DNA of 64,000 nt from Compostimonas suwonensis (GCF_002797855.1 NZ_PGFB01000001.1:744001-808000); one strand, 5' to 3'; counted from the stretch's first letter, positions 51,167-60,050 are shown. Made by a program: numbers and translations. Notes: generated by a model from the letters alone, not told the origin.

Positions 51167-51193
51167 TGTCACATCGCAGGCGTCCGCCCGGTC
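51167..51193 (+). promoter_or_regulatory. Putative ECF41 promoter of NmrA-like gene
   Basis: TGTCACA (51167-51173), exactly matching the reported ECF41 -35 element, a 16-nt spacer and GGTC (51190-51193). The gene starts 27 bp further on. Same pattern as on the minus strand at 49627-49653. Confidence 0.65.
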
Positions 51194-51220
51194 TGAGCTA
51201 GTGGACGAAAGGACACGACG

Positions 51221-51979
51221 ATGGCAACAGTTCTGGTGACGGGCGCGACCGGCGACCTCGGCACGCCCACGGCCGCTCTTCTGCGCGAGGCCGGGCACGA
51301 GGTGCGGGCGCTCAGCAGGCGCACCGGGGCGGGGCTCGTGACAGGCGACCTCGTGACGGGCGCCGGCATCCCCGAGGCGGTGCGAGGAGTCGACACGATC
51401 GTGCATCTCGCCTCCGGCAACGACGAGAGCGACGTGCCCGCGACGGCCCGGCTGCTCGAGATCGCCCGCGCGGAGGGGTCGCCGCGGTTCGTGGTCATCT
51501 CGATCGTCGGCATCGAGAAGATCCCGCTCGGCTACTACCGCGGCAAGCTCGCGATCGAGAAGCTCGTGACGGAGTCCGGCCTCGACCACGTGATCCTGCG
51601 GGCGACCCAGTTCCACCAGTTCGTCGACATGATCTTCACCGCCCAGCGGTATCTGCCGGTGACCTTCGCGCCCCGCCTCTCGGTGCAGCCGATCGCCGTC
51701 GACGACGTCGCCGCACGCCTCGTCGAGCTCGTCGGCACGGATGCCGCCGGCCGGGTGCCCGACATCGGCGGCCCGCAGGTCTTCACCGCCCGTGAGCTCG
51801 CGCAGATCTGGAAGCGGGCCGTCGGCTCCCACAAGGCCGTCTGGCCGCTCAGACTGCCGGGCGCGACCTTCGCCGCCTTCGCGGCCGGCGGCAACCTCGT
51901 GTCCGGCTCGGGGCCCGCCTACGGGCAGGGGACCTTCGACGACTACCTCGCGGCCCGCTATCCGGCCACGACCCTCTAG
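51221..51979 (+). CDS. NmrA-like NAD(P)-binding oxidoreductase/epimerase
   Basis: 252 aa. Extended-SDR/NmrA start VLVTGATGDLGTPTAALL, then VRGVDTIVHLASG, FVVISIVGIEKIPLGYYRGKLAIEKLV and LRATQFHQFVDMI. There is no classic Y-x3-K with Ser triad in the usual place, but Y-R-G-K is close. Enzymes of this kind (the E or O in the carboxymuconolactone decarboxylase, oxidoreductase, epimerase set) are typical targets next to ECF41 genes. Preceded by GAAAGGA and by an ECF41-like promoter. Confidence 0.88.
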   Translation: MATVLVTGATGDLGTPTAALLREAGHEVRALSRRTGAGLVTGDLVTGAGIPEAVRGVDTIVHLASGNDESDVPATARLLEIARAEGSPRFVVISIVGIEKIPLGYYRGKLAIEKLVTESGLDHVILRATQFHQFVDMIFTAQRYLPVTFAPRLSVQPIAVDDVAARLVELVGTDAAGRVPDIGGPQVFTARELAQIWKRAVGSHKAVWPLRLPGATFAAFAAGGNLVSGSGPAYGQGTFDDYLAARYPATTL

Positions 51980-52042
51980 CAGCCACGACCCTCCCGAGAC
52001 CCCACGACCCCGTACCCCGCCCCCCCCAACCGGAAAGAGCTC

Positions 52043-53812
52043 ATGAGCACCATCGAACGCCGCCTGTCCACCTCCGTGCTGGTCATCGGAACCGGGGGCT
52101 CCGGCCTCCGCGCCTCCATCGAGCTGGCCGAAGCCGGAGTCGACGTGCTGGCCGTCGGCAAACGCCCCAAATCAGACGCGCACACCTCCCTCGCCGCGGG
52201 CGGCATCAACGCCGCGCTCGCGACGATGGACGCCGAGGACAGCTGGCAGCAGCACGCCGCCGACACCCTCAAGGAGAGCTACCTCCTCGCCAACCCGCAC
52301 ACCGTGCAGATCGTGACGGAGGGCGCGGCCCGCGGCATCGCCGACCTCGAGCGCTACGGCATGCCGTTCGCCCGCGAAGACGACGGCCGCATATCCCAGC
52401 GCTTCTTCGGCGCCCACACGTACCGCCGCACGGCCTTCGCGGGCGACTACACGGGCCTCGAGATCCAGCGCACGCTCATCAACCGGGCCGCGCAGCTCGA
52501 CATCCCGATCCTCGACAGCGTCTACATCACGCGGATCCTCGTGCGCGACAACGTCGTGTTCGGGGCGTACGGCTTCGACCTCGATGACGGCACGCGGTAC
52601 CTCATCCACGCGGACGCCGTCATCCTCGCCGCGGGCGGGCACAACCGCATCTGGCGCCGCACCTCGTCGCGGCGCGACGAGAACACGGGCGACTCGTTCC
52701 GCCTCGCCGTCGAGGCCGGCGCGCGGCTGCGCGACCCGGAGCTCGTGCAGTTCCACCCGAGCGGCATCATCGAGCCGGAGAACGCGGCGGGCACGCTCAT
52801 CTCGGAGGCGGCACGCGGGGAGGGCGGCATCCTGCGCAACGCCCTCGGCGAGCGGTTTATGGCGAAGTACGACCCCGAGCGTATGGAGCTCTCGACCCGC
52901 GACCGGGTCGCCCTCGCCTGCTACACCGAGATCAAGGAGGGCCGCGGAACGCCCAACGGAGGAGTGTGGCTGGATGTCTCGCACCTGCCCCGCGAGACGA
53001 TCATGACCCGGCTGCCCCGCGTCTACCAGACCATGCTCGAGCTGCAGATGCTCGACATCACGAAGGATCCCATCGAGATCGCGCCGACCGCGCACTATTC
53101 GATGGGCGGGGTCTGGGTGCGGTCCGACGACCACGGCACCGACGTCGACGGCCTCTACGCGATCGGCGAGGCGTCGAGCGGCCTGCACGGCGCCAACCGT
53201 CTGGGCGGCAACTCCCTCATCGAGCTGCTCGTGTTCGGCCGTATCGTGGGGCAGGCCGCCGCCGCGTACTCGGCCGGCCTCGACGCGCAGCGGCGCTCGC
53301 CGGAGGCCGTCGCCCGGGCCCGTGCCGAGATCGACGCCCTGCTCGCAGCCGACGGCGAGGAGAACGTGCGAGCCCTGCAACGCGCCATCCGCGACACCAT
53401 GACCGAGCACGCGGGCGTCGTGCGCGACGAGGAGGGCCTGCTCGCCGGCCTCGCCGAGCTCGACGCGATCGAGGCCCGGATGGCAGACATCGGCGTGCAC
53501 CCGGACGTCGCGGGCTACCAGGATCTCGCCCACGCCTTCGACCTGAGGTCGGCCGCCCTCGCCGCCCGGGCGACCCTTCAGGCCGCGCTCGAGCGCCGCG
53601 AGACCCGCGGGGCCCACAACCGCAGCGACTACCCCGAGCTCGATCCCGCCCTGCAGGTCAACCTCGTCTGGTCGTCCGGCTCCGACGCCCCGGCCGGCGT
53701 GGACGTCTCGACCCGCGGCGGAACGGTCAGCCGGGAGGCGATCCCCGAGATCCCCGCTGAGATCGCGGCCCTCATCCGGGAGGTCTCGGTCGCGGGCAAG
53801 CTCGTCGAGTAG
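52043..53812 (+). CDS. Fumarate reductase/succinate dehydrogenase-type flavoprotein
   Basis: 589 aa FAD enzyme. FAD-binding VLVIGTGGSGLRASIELAEAG, the flavin-attachment/isoalloxazine region AHTSLAAGGINAAL, active-site LISEAARGEGGILRN, and substrate His in APTAHYSMGGVWV; the C-terminal domain has GAHNRSDYPELDP. These are features of SdhA/FrdA, with L-aspartate oxidase as the main alternative. No iron-sulfur or membrane subunit gene is nearby, so it may be a soluble fumarate reductase or work with a distant partner. GAAAGAG before ATG 52043. It lies 63 bp after the NmrA-like gene. Confidence 0.85.
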   Translation: MSTIERRLSTSVLVIGTGGSGLRASIELAEAGVDVLAVGKRPKSDAHTSLAAGGINAALATMDAEDSWQQHAADTLKESYLLANPHTVQIVTEGAARGIADLERYGMPFAREDDGRISQRFFGAHTYRRTAFAGDYTGLEIQRTLINRAAQLDIPILDSVYITRILVRDNVVFGAYGFDLDDGTRYLIHADAVILAAGGHNRIWRRTSSRRDENTGDSFRLAVEAGARLRDPELVQFHPSGIIEPENAAGTLISEAARGEGGILRNALGERFMAKYDPERMELSTRDRVALACYTEIKEGRGTPNGGVWLDVSHLPRETIMTRLPRVYQTMLELQMLDITKDPIEIAPTAHYSMGGVWVRSDDHGTDVDGLYAIGEASSGLHGANRLGGNSLIELLVFGRIVGQAAAAYSAGLDAQRRSPEAVARARAEIDALLAADGEENVRALQRAIRDTMTEHAGVVRDEEGLLAGLAELDAIEARMADIGVHPDVAGYQDLAHAFDLRSAALAARATLQAALERRETRGAHNRSDYPELDPALQVNLVWSSGSDAPAGVDVSTRGGTVSREAIPEIPAEIAALIREVSVAGKLVE

Positions 53813-53904
53813 CGCGCCGGCCGCAAACGCGCTTAGCTGAGTGGTGCAGGAACGCCTCGCCCGACGCATCCCGCCGGCATCGAAGCGGTCGTGACCGGAG
53901 AGAC

Positions 53905-55524
53905 ATGAGCGGGCGCACGGCATCACCGGCCGAGCTGGACGTACGGGTGAGCGGCGGTGTCGTGCGCGGGGTGCGCGAGGGCGCCGTGCGCGCCTGGCGG
54001 GGCATCCCGTACGCCGCGCCGCCGATCGGGCCGCTGCGGTTCCGCTCGCCCCGCGCCGTCGAGGCCTGGACGGGCATCCGCGACGGCGCGCACTTCGGCA
54101 CGATCGCGACGCAGACGTACCGGGGCCAGCTGCGGCGGGTGGGCCCCGGCGCGGCCTCCGGCGAGGACTGCCTGACGGTCAACGTGCTCACGGCGGCGGA
54201 GCACGGCTGCGAGCGGGGGGCCCGGCACCGCCGGCCGCACCGCGGGCTGCCGGTCATGGTCTTCATCCACGGCGGCGGCTACAGCAACGGCTCGTCGCAG
54301 GACTTCTCCGGGCAGGGCGAGGGCTTCGCCCGCAGCGGCGAGGTCGTCTATGTGAGCTTCAACTACCGGCTCGGCGCCCTCGGCTACCTCGACTTCACGC
54401 GGTACTCGACAGCCGATCGCCCGATCGAGAGCAACCTCGGGCTGCGCGATCAGCTCGCCGCCCTGCGCTGGGTGCGTCGCAACATCCGGGCCTTCGGGGG
54501 CGACCCGCACAGCGTGACGGTCTTCGGCGAGTCCGCGGGCGGCAACGCCGTCACGACCCTCATGGCGATGCCCTCGGCCCGCGGGCTGTTCTCCCGCGCG
54601 ATCGCGCAGAGCTCACCGGCCGACGCGGTCTACTCGCCCGAGCTCGCGGCACGCTGGGCCGAGGAGTTCGTCGAGATCCTGCGGCCGGGCGCCTCCCACA
54701 CCGCGGATGCCGCGGCATCCGCCATCACGAGCGCCGACGCCGCGCAACTGGTCACCGCCTCGCTCGCCCTGCAGGCACGCACCCCCGACTCCTACCCCGG
54801 AACCTTCTGCCTCGCCCCCGTCGTCGACGGCGTGCTGCTGCCCGAGCGGCCGATGGACGCCTTCCGCGCGGGCCGTGCCCACCGGGTGCCGCTCATCATC
54901 GGCACGAACGACCGCGAGGGCTCGATCTTCCGCGGGCGCATCGACATCATCCCGCGGTCGTCCGGCCGCATCCGCGCCCTCTTCCAGCGGGCGCCGGCGC
55001 CGTCGCGTGCGCCGATGCGCGACGCTTACCCGGGCCTGCCCGCACGGCACGCGGCGGCCGACTTCGGCGGCGACTACGCGTTCTGGTACCCGAGCGTCAA
55101 GGTGGCCGAGTTCCACGCCCGGTTCGCGCCCGTGCACGCCTATCGCTTCGACATCGCGCCGCGCCTGATGCACATCGTGGGCCTCGACGCGACCCACGGC
55201 ATCGAGATGTTCGCCCTCTCCGATCGCACCGACGAGCCCATCGTGCGCGCGATGGGCGTGCTCGGCGGCCGGGAGCCGTTCAGCCAGGCGGGCGAGCGGA
55301 TGCGGCAGCACTGGCTGCGGTTCGCGCGAAGCGGTGCGCCGGATGCGGGCTGGCCGGGCTACACGGGCGCCGAGCGGGCGACCCTCATCATCGACGAGCT
55401 CGACCGGGTCGAGACCGATCCGCGCATGCAGCGGCGCCTCGCCTGGGAGAGCTTCCTGCCCCTCGACCTCCCCGCCGCCCCTTCCCTTTCCCACATGCAG
55501 GAGTTCCCCCGGTCGGCGCGGTGA
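53905..55524 (+). CDS. Type-B carboxylesterase/lipase
   Basis: 539 aa. Family signs: WRGIPYAAPPIGPLRF, EDCLTVNV, oxyanion hole FIHGGGY, nucleophile elbow FGESAGGNAV (Ser about 212), acid near NDREGSIF, and catalytic His in DATHGIEMF (about 432). No signal peptide, so cytosolic. It hydrolyses carboxyl esters; substrate unknown. CGGAGAG before ATG 53905. The final codons (HMQEFPRSAR) are written within the left arm of the large palindrome at 55489-55573, so the gene end has been shaped by that repeat. Confidence 0.92.
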   Translation: MSGRTASPAELDVRVSGGVVRGVREGAVRAWRGIPYAAPPIGPLRFRSPRAVEAWTGIRDGAHFGTIATQTYRGQLRRVGPGAASGEDCLTVNVLTAAEHGCERGARHRRPHRGLPVMVFIHGGGYSNGSSQDFSGQGEGFARSGEVVYVSFNYRLGALGYLDFTRYSTADRPIESNLGLRDQLAALRWVRRNIRAFGGDPHSVTVFGESAGGNAVTTLMAMPSARGLFSRAIAQSSPADAVYSPELAARWAEEFVEILRPGASHTADAAASAITSADAAQLVTASLALQARTPDSYPGTFCLAPVVDGVLLPERPMDAFRAGRAHRVPLIIGTNDREGSIFRGRIDIIPRSSGRIRALFQRAPAPSRAPMRDAYPGLPARHAAADFGGDYAFWYPSVKVAEFHARFAPVHAYRFDIAPRLMHIVGLDATHGIEMFALSDRTDEPIVRAMGVLGGREPFSQAGERMRQHWLRFARSGAPDAGWPGYTGAERATLIIDELDRVETDPRMQRRLAWESFLPLDLPAAPSLSHMQEFPRSAR

Positions 55525-55573
55525 TCCACCCGCCGGGAACACCGGATGACCGGGGGAACTCCTGCATGTGGGA
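55489..55573. repeat. Perfect 26-bp inverted repeat, family B, copy 2
   Basis: Arms 55489-55514 and 55548-55573 are perfect complements; the 33-nt loop contains the esterase stop codon. Arm cores CCCACATGCAGGAG / CTCCTGCATGTGGG match the TGCAGGAG units at 14346-14486. It lies between convergent genes and could end transcription from both sides. Confidence 0.85.
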
Positions 55574-55668
55574 TGCGGATACTGACGAGAGCTCACAGCA
55601 ACGGCAGACGGGTGCCCGGCCTCCTCGGCCGGACACCCGTCTCCCGTGCAGCTGCCGAGCTGGGAGCG

Positions 55669-57111
55669 CTAGGAGCGCTGCTGCCGACGTGCGGTGCGCA
55701 CGTTCAGCATCACTCCGGCGCCGATGGCGAGCGCGATGAGCGCGAGCACGCCGAGGGGCAGCGGGTCGACACCCGTCGACGCGAGAGCGCCGTTCGAGGT
55801 TCCGCCCGCGGAGCCGCCGCCCGCGGTGCCCGTCGACGACGAGGGCGCCGGCGTGGAGCTCGACGAGGGCTCGTCGCTCGGGGTTCCGGGGCCGTCGCTC
55901 GGCTCGTCGCCGGGGTCGTCGGAGGGCGCGGGGGCCTCCTGCACGGCGATCCGCACGACCGAGACCTCCTGCGTGGTCTGGCCGATGAAGACCAGGTGGT
56001 GTCCGCCGGCCTCGAGCGCGCTCACGTCGAGCCCGGTCACGACGACGGCGCCGTCGACGACGGGGAAGGTCCCGAGGAAGAGCGGCTCGGAGTAGGCGTA
56101 GAGGTCGACGAAGTCGTCGCCGACGGGAGCCCAGGGCAGCGAGGCGTCCAGGGGCGCGGTCGGGTCGAGCTCGACATCCTCGCCCGGCGCGGCGTCGCCC
56201 ACCGAGAACGTCTCGGTCGTGGCGGCGACGTCGATGCCGGCGTCGGCGATGAAGTCCTCGAGCGCATCGGTGGATGCCGCGGGCGGCTCGACCGGCTCGG
56301 CGGCGGGTACGGGGGCGTCACCGAAGCGGTAGCTCGCACCGCCGTAGGAGACGCTGCGCACCCAGGCGGATTGCGGGTCGGACGAGCCCGAGCCGGCCGC
56401 GACGCCGACTCCGATGACCTTGACCTCGGCGATCTCGGCGAGCATCGACGTGAACGTCGTGTCGAAGGCGTTCTTGGGGATCGCGCCGATGCGGTTGGTC
56501 GGCCACCAGCCGGGCTGGGTGACGCCCTTCCATCCGGTGTCCTTGTCGCCGAGGGTCACCGTCGTCCAGGTGTCGACCGAGGTCGCGCCGGGCTCGTATT
56601 TGATGACGCCGTAGCACCAGTCGGCGATCGGCACGCCGTCGTCGCTCGCCGCCGTGCACTTGTCGGCCACGCCCGCGGTGGGGCCGTAGGCCGGGTTCAC
56701 CGGACGGAAGAAGAACTCGAGCTGGAAGTTGACGTTGAGGCCCGAGTAGACGTAGCTCGCGCCGGAGACGATGTCGGCGAGGCTGCTCGGCCGCTCCGAG
56801 GGGCCATAGGTGAACAGTGCGCGGGTGCTCGCCGCGGGTGAGGGGATCGACATCTCGAGGGCGGCGCTGCCGTCGAAGGCGGGCGAGACGCCCACCTGTC
56901 CGCCGGAGTTCTCCTCGGCGTACCAGCCGTGCGTCGTCGCACGGGTCGAGCTGATCGCCGAGTCGGGCACGAAGCTCGTGTCGGCGGCGTTCGCGGGGGC
57001 GGCGACGGCGAGACCGGCGCTCAGCAGTGTGGCGCCGGCGACGAGGGCGGAAGCGGCACGGAGTCGCCCTCCTCTCGAGCCGGAGCGTGCGGGCAGGGGG
57101 GATCGTGACAT
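55669..57111 (-). CDS. Secreted surface protein with LASTG sortase signal
   Basis: 480 aa. Signal peptide MSRSPLPARSGSRGGRL then ASALVAGATLLSAGLAVAAPANA. The exported part has a beta-rich lectin-like first domain (about 40-240; YAEENSGGQVGVSPAFDG, WCYGVIKYEPG, two Cys) and a second Ig-like domain. A Pro/Ser/Asp-rich spacer (about 390-440) leads to LASTG, a helix and RTARRQQRS, an LAxTG-type class E sortase signal. Probably wall-linked and binding a ligand outside; no enzyme motif seen. CGGAG before ATG 57111. Confidence 0.88.
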   Translation of the reverse strand: MSRSPLPARSGSRGGRLRAASALVAGATLLSAGLAVAAPANAADTSFVPDSAISSTRATTHGWYAEENSGGQVGVSPAFDGSAALEMSIPSPAASTRALFTYGPSERPSSLADIVSGASYVYSGLNVNFQLEFFFRPVNPAYGPTAGVADKCTAASDDGVPIADWCYGVIKYEPGATSVDTWTTVTLGDKDTGWKGVTQPGWWPTNRIGAIPKNAFDTTFTSMLAEIAEVKVIGVGVAAGSGSSDPQSAWVRSVSYGGASYRFGDAPVPAAEPVEPPAASTDALEDFIADAGIDVAATTETFSVGDAAPGEDVELDPTAPLDASLPWAPVGDDFVDLYAYSEPLFLGTFPVVDGAVVVTGLDVSALEAGGHHLVFIGQTTQEVSVVRIAVQEAPAPSDDPGDEPSDGPGTPSDEPSSSSTPAPSSSTGTAGGGSAGGTSNGALASTGVDPLPLGVLALIALAIGAGVMLNVRTARRQQRS

Positions 57112-57175
57112 GGAGACTCCGGAATTCTGTGGGTTCGGGACCCCAGCACGTGTAGGGGGAGTGCTTGTGCAGCCG

Positions 57176-57208
57176 GATAGCATACACGCGGGCCGGTTTA
57201 ATGCTATC
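57176..57208. promoter_or_regulatory. Inverted repeat upstream of LASTG protein gene
   Basis: GATAGCAT (57176-57183) and ATGCTATC (57201-57208) are perfect complements 17 nt apart, in a locally AT-rich stretch of the divergent region. On the minus strand TTGACA lies at 57219-57214. The repeat looks like an operator for an unknown regulator. Confidence 0.5.
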
Positions 57209-57297
57209 GCTTCTGTCAACTGCGAGCATGTCCCGCTTCCGGGGTACGCGCCGACATCATCCCCGGTCATCGCGGTCGCCCGTGCGACGATCAGGGG

Positions 57298-57948
57298 ATG
57301 GACGACACCAACAATCGCGAGACCACCCGGGAGTCGATCGCGCGGCTCGTGACCATGGCCGTCGTGGGGATCGTCGTCGGCGCCGGTCTCGCGATCGTCG
57401 GCCTGTGGGACTACGCGATCATCTCCGGCTGGGCCGCGGCATGCCTGGTCTTCATCGCGTGGGTCTGGCTGTCGATCGGCGGGATGGACGCCGAGCGCAC
57501 GAGAAGCCATGCGACCCGTGAGGATCCCGACCACCGCATCAGCGACCTGCTGCTCGTGCTCGCCGCGCTCGTGAGCGTGGTCGTCGTGATCTTCGTGCTC
57601 GTGCGGGCCAACACCTCCCAGACCGACGAGGTCGGCGTCGCGATCACGGCCGTTCTGAGCGTGGCGCTGTCGTGGTTCCTCATCCACACCCTCTTCACCC
57701 TCCGCTACGCGCGGCTGTACTACGCGCACGACGGCACGGGGATCGACTTCAACCAGAAGGAGAAGCCGCGCTACACCGACTTCGCCTACCTCTCGTTCAC
57801 GCTCGGCATGACCTTCCAGGTCTCCGACACCGACCTCGGCAACCACGTGGTGCGCGCGACGGCGCTGCGGCACGGGCTGCTCTCGTACCTCTTCGGCTCG
57901 GTGATCCTCGCGACGCTCATCAACCTCATCGGCGGGCTCACCGGCTGA
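57298..57948 (+). CDS. DUF1345 membrane protein
   Basis: 216 aa, five to six helices. RISDLLLVLAALVSVVVVIFVL, SWFLIHTLFTLRYARLYY and DFAYLSFTLGMTFQVSDTDL are the DUF1345 pattern, the latter being the family hallmark. Function unknown. ATG 57298 follows AGGGG closely. Convergent with the anti-sigma factor gene, 15 bp apart, and divergent from the LASTG protein. Confidence 0.87.
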   Translation: MDDTNNRETTRESIARLVTMAVVGIVVGAGLAIVGLWDYAIISGWAAACLVFIAWVWLSIGGMDAERTRSHATREDPDHRISDLLLVLAALVSVVVVIFVLVRANTSQTDEVGVAITAVLSVALSWFLIHTLFTLRYARLYYAHDGTGIDFNQKEKPRYTDFAYLSFTLGMTFQVSDTDLGNHVVRATALRHGLLSYLFGSVILATLINLIGGLTG

Positions 57949-57963
57949 GGCGGCTGCCGGCGG

Positions 57964-58767
57964 CTACAGCTCGGTACGTACGAGCGGGGTCTCCGAGCCG
58001 CCGAGACGGATCTCCACGCTCCGGATGTCGCCGGTGGGCACACTCGACGAGGCCGTGAGCCCGGTGGCCTCCGACCCCGCCGCCGACCAGCTCGCGACGG
58101 TCGTCTGGGTGCCCGCGGCATCCGTGACGACCATGTCGTAGCTGGGCGCCGGCCTGTCGCCGCCCTCGTCATCCCAGGTCTTGAGGTACTCGCAGCTCCA
58201 GTCGAGGCGGGTTCCCCACGCCTTCGAGGTGAGCTGGAGCTCGGCCGTCATGATCCCGGGCTTCACCGGGGTCATGGCGACCACGGGCGCGACATCGCTC
58301 GTGCCGCTCGTGGCGGGAGGGTCGGCGACCTCCACCCGGGAGGTTCCGAGGCTCGTGCCGACGACGATCCCGCCGAGCAGCAGCACCGCGGCGGCGGCGG
58401 ACGCGGCGGCGATGAGCCGGCGGCGCAGCCGGCGACGACTGCGGGTGGCGGATGCCGCGAGCCGCTGCACGAGGCCGGGCTCGTGCTGCCCGTCGCGAAG
58501 GTGCTCGTCGCGGAGCTGCCCGTCGTGTTCGTCGTGCTCGTCGTGCTCGCTCGGCTCGGCGAGGATCGCGAGGGCCTCCCGCTCGCTGAGGGTGCCGAGG
58601 AGGCCGGGCATGCCGGCGAGCTCGGCGACGGCGGCGGAGCACGCCGGGCAGGTGGCGAGGTGGCGCTCGAAGGCGCGGCGGTCGTCGGGGCTCAGCGCCC
58701 CGAGCACGTAGGCGGCATCCCAGTCGCGGAACGGGTCTCGGTCGTCGGTCATCCTGTCGTCGGTCAT
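57964..58767 (-). CDS. Anti-sigma factor, RskA-like with zinc-finger motif
   Basis: 267 aa single-pass membrane protein. The N-terminal anti-sigma domain has DAAYVLGALSPDDRRAFERHLATCPAC with the H-x3-C-x2-C zinc motif. A His/Asp/Glu-rich linker (EHDEHDEHDGQLRDEHLRDGQH region) follows, then one helix (LIAAASAAAAVLLLGGIVVGTSLG) and an outside RskA-type domain. It holds the overlapping sigma factor inactive until a signal outside is sensed. ATG 58767 overlaps the sigma stop (ATGA). The His-rich linker could bind metal. Confidence 0.92.
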   Translation of the reverse strand: MTDDRMTDDRDPFRDWDAAYVLGALSPDDRRAFERHLATCPACSAAVAELAGMPGLLGTLSEREALAILAEPSEHDEHDEHDGQLRDEHLRDGQHEPGLVQRLAASATRSRRRLRRRLIAAASAAAAVLLLGGIVVGTSLGTSRVEVADPPATSGTSDVAPVVAMTPVKPGIMTAELQLTSKAWGTRLDWSCEYLKTWDDEGGDRPAPSYDMVVTDAAGTQTTVASWSAAGSEATGLTASSSVPTGDIRSVEIRLGGSETPLVRTEL

Positions 58768-59270
58768 TGTGTGACACCCCTTTCCTGGAGGGCGAGTCGG
58801 AGCGCACGGAGCGCGTAGTGCAGGCGGGACTTCACTGTCCCCTCGGGTACGCCTTCACGGCGTGCGATCTCGGCCACGGAATGACCCAGATAGTAGGCGC
58901 TGACGACGGCCGTGCGGTGCTCGGCCGACAGCGAGCTGAGAGCGTCGGAGAGCAGCCAGGCGTCGAGCGCCGCCTCCGTCTCGTCGTCGCCGGACTGCTC
59001 GGGCATCCGGTCGGTGCCGAACTCGTGGGCGTGCCGGGCGCTGCGCCGGTCGTCGATCACGAGGTTGCGGGCGACCGTGAACAGCCAGGCCCGCGCCGCC
59101 TCGTCGCTCTGCTCGAGGATCGCGGGGTGTTTCCAAGCGCGCAGCAGGGCCTCCTGCACCACGTCCTGAGCGAAGGCGTGGTCACCGGAGAGGCGCACGA
59201 CGTAGCGGAAGAGGGCGGCGCCGTGGGCGTCGTGGAGGGCGCGCAGCAGCTCGGCCTGGTCACTGGGCAC
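58764..59270 (-). CDS. ECF RNA polymerase sigma factor
   Basis: 168 aa. Region 2: YVVRLSGDHAFAQDVVQEALLRAWKHP and WLFTVARNLVIDDRRSARH; region 4: LSAEHRTAVVSAYYLGHSVAEIARREGVPEGTVKSRLHYALRAL. SigK/SigL-like. GTG 59270 is chosen over GTG 59276 because GGAG then lies six nt away rather than touching. Controlled by the overlapping anti-sigma factor; lies 54 bp after the YceI gene on the same strand, so it is probably co-transcribed from the TGAAC-N17-CGTC promoter. Confidence 0.92.
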   Translation of the reverse strand: MPSDQAELLRALHDAHGAALFRYVVRLSGDHAFAQDVVQEALLRAWKHPAILEQSDEAARAWLFTVARNLVIDDRRSARHAHEFGTDRMPEQSGDDETEAALDAWLLSDALSSLSAEHRTAVVSAYYLGHSVAEIARREGVPEGTVKSRLHYALRALRLALQERGVTQ

Positions 59271-59324
59271 GGGCACCTCCTAACGGGGCGACACGACGCG
59301 GCATGGGGTCCGCTGCTGCGGGCT

Positions 59325-60011
59325 TCACTGCTGCGTGAGATTCAGGAGGAACTCGACCGAGCCGCTGTTCTCAACGGTAACGAATCCGAGGCTCGGCGCC
59401 TGCACCCCGTAGTCGTCGAACGTCACCGGGATGCTTCCCGTGACCTGGCCTCCGTCAGCGGTCAGCGCGGCCTGCAGATCGACGGAGACGTGCTGGGTCA
59501 CGCCGTGCATCGTCAGGTCGCCCTCGGCGGTGAAGCTCTGCGGCTCACCGGGAGCGGGCCGTTCCGCGGTCACGGGGGCGGTGAGGGTGAAGGTCGCGGT
59601 GGGGAATCTCGAGACCTCGAGGGCGGAATCCCTGAAGTACGCGTCGCGCGCGGGCTCCGGGGTCGAGATGCTCGCGACATCCACCGTGATCGTCGCGGCC
59701 GTGAGGGTCAGACCGTCGACCGTGAGGTCGCCCGTGACCTGATCGGTGCGCCCGGTCACGGTCACGTGCTGGTCGTAGAGCACCTCGTCGACCCGGTAGC
59801 CGGCGAAGGAGCCGGAGCCGATCGCCCAGGCTCCCGAGAGGTCGTCGACGTCGACCGAGCTCGTGCCGCTCGTGGCGCTGAGCGTCGGCGGCGCCGCCTC
59901 GTTGCTCTGCACGTAGCCCGCATAGACGTAGGGGCCGACGACGAGCGCTGCGGCCACCACGACCACAACGCCCCCGGTCACCCACAGTGCGATCTTCGTG
60001 CTCTTCTTCAT
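59325..60011 (-). CDS. Membrane-anchored YceI-family protein
   Basis: 228 aa. A short KKSTKIAL start and one helix (WVTGGVVVVVAAALVVGPYVYA) anchor a YceI lipocalin-like barrel: GAWAIGSGSFAGYRVDEVL, VTGDLTVDG, ISTPEPARDAYFRDSALEVSRFPTATF and GDLTMHGVTQHVSVDLQA. YceI proteins bind isoprenoid lipids such as quinones. GAGGGTGAC before ATG 60011. First gene of the YceI-sigma-anti-sigma operon and a likely target of that sigma factor. Confidence 0.9.
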   Translation of the reverse strand: MKKSTKIALWVTGGVVVVVAAALVVGPYVYAGYVQSNEAAPPTLSATSGTSSVDVDDLSGAWAIGSGSFAGYRVDEVLYDQHVTVTGRTDQVTGDLTVDGLTLTAATITVDVASISTPEPARDAYFRDSALEVSRFPTATFTLTAPVTAERPAPGEPQSFTAEGDLTMHGVTQHVSVDLQAALTADGGQVTGSIPVTFDDYGVQAPSLGFVTVENSGSVEFLLNLTQQ

Positions 60012-60050
60012 GTCACCCTCGTTCTCGTTCAGGACGGCTCTACCCATGAC

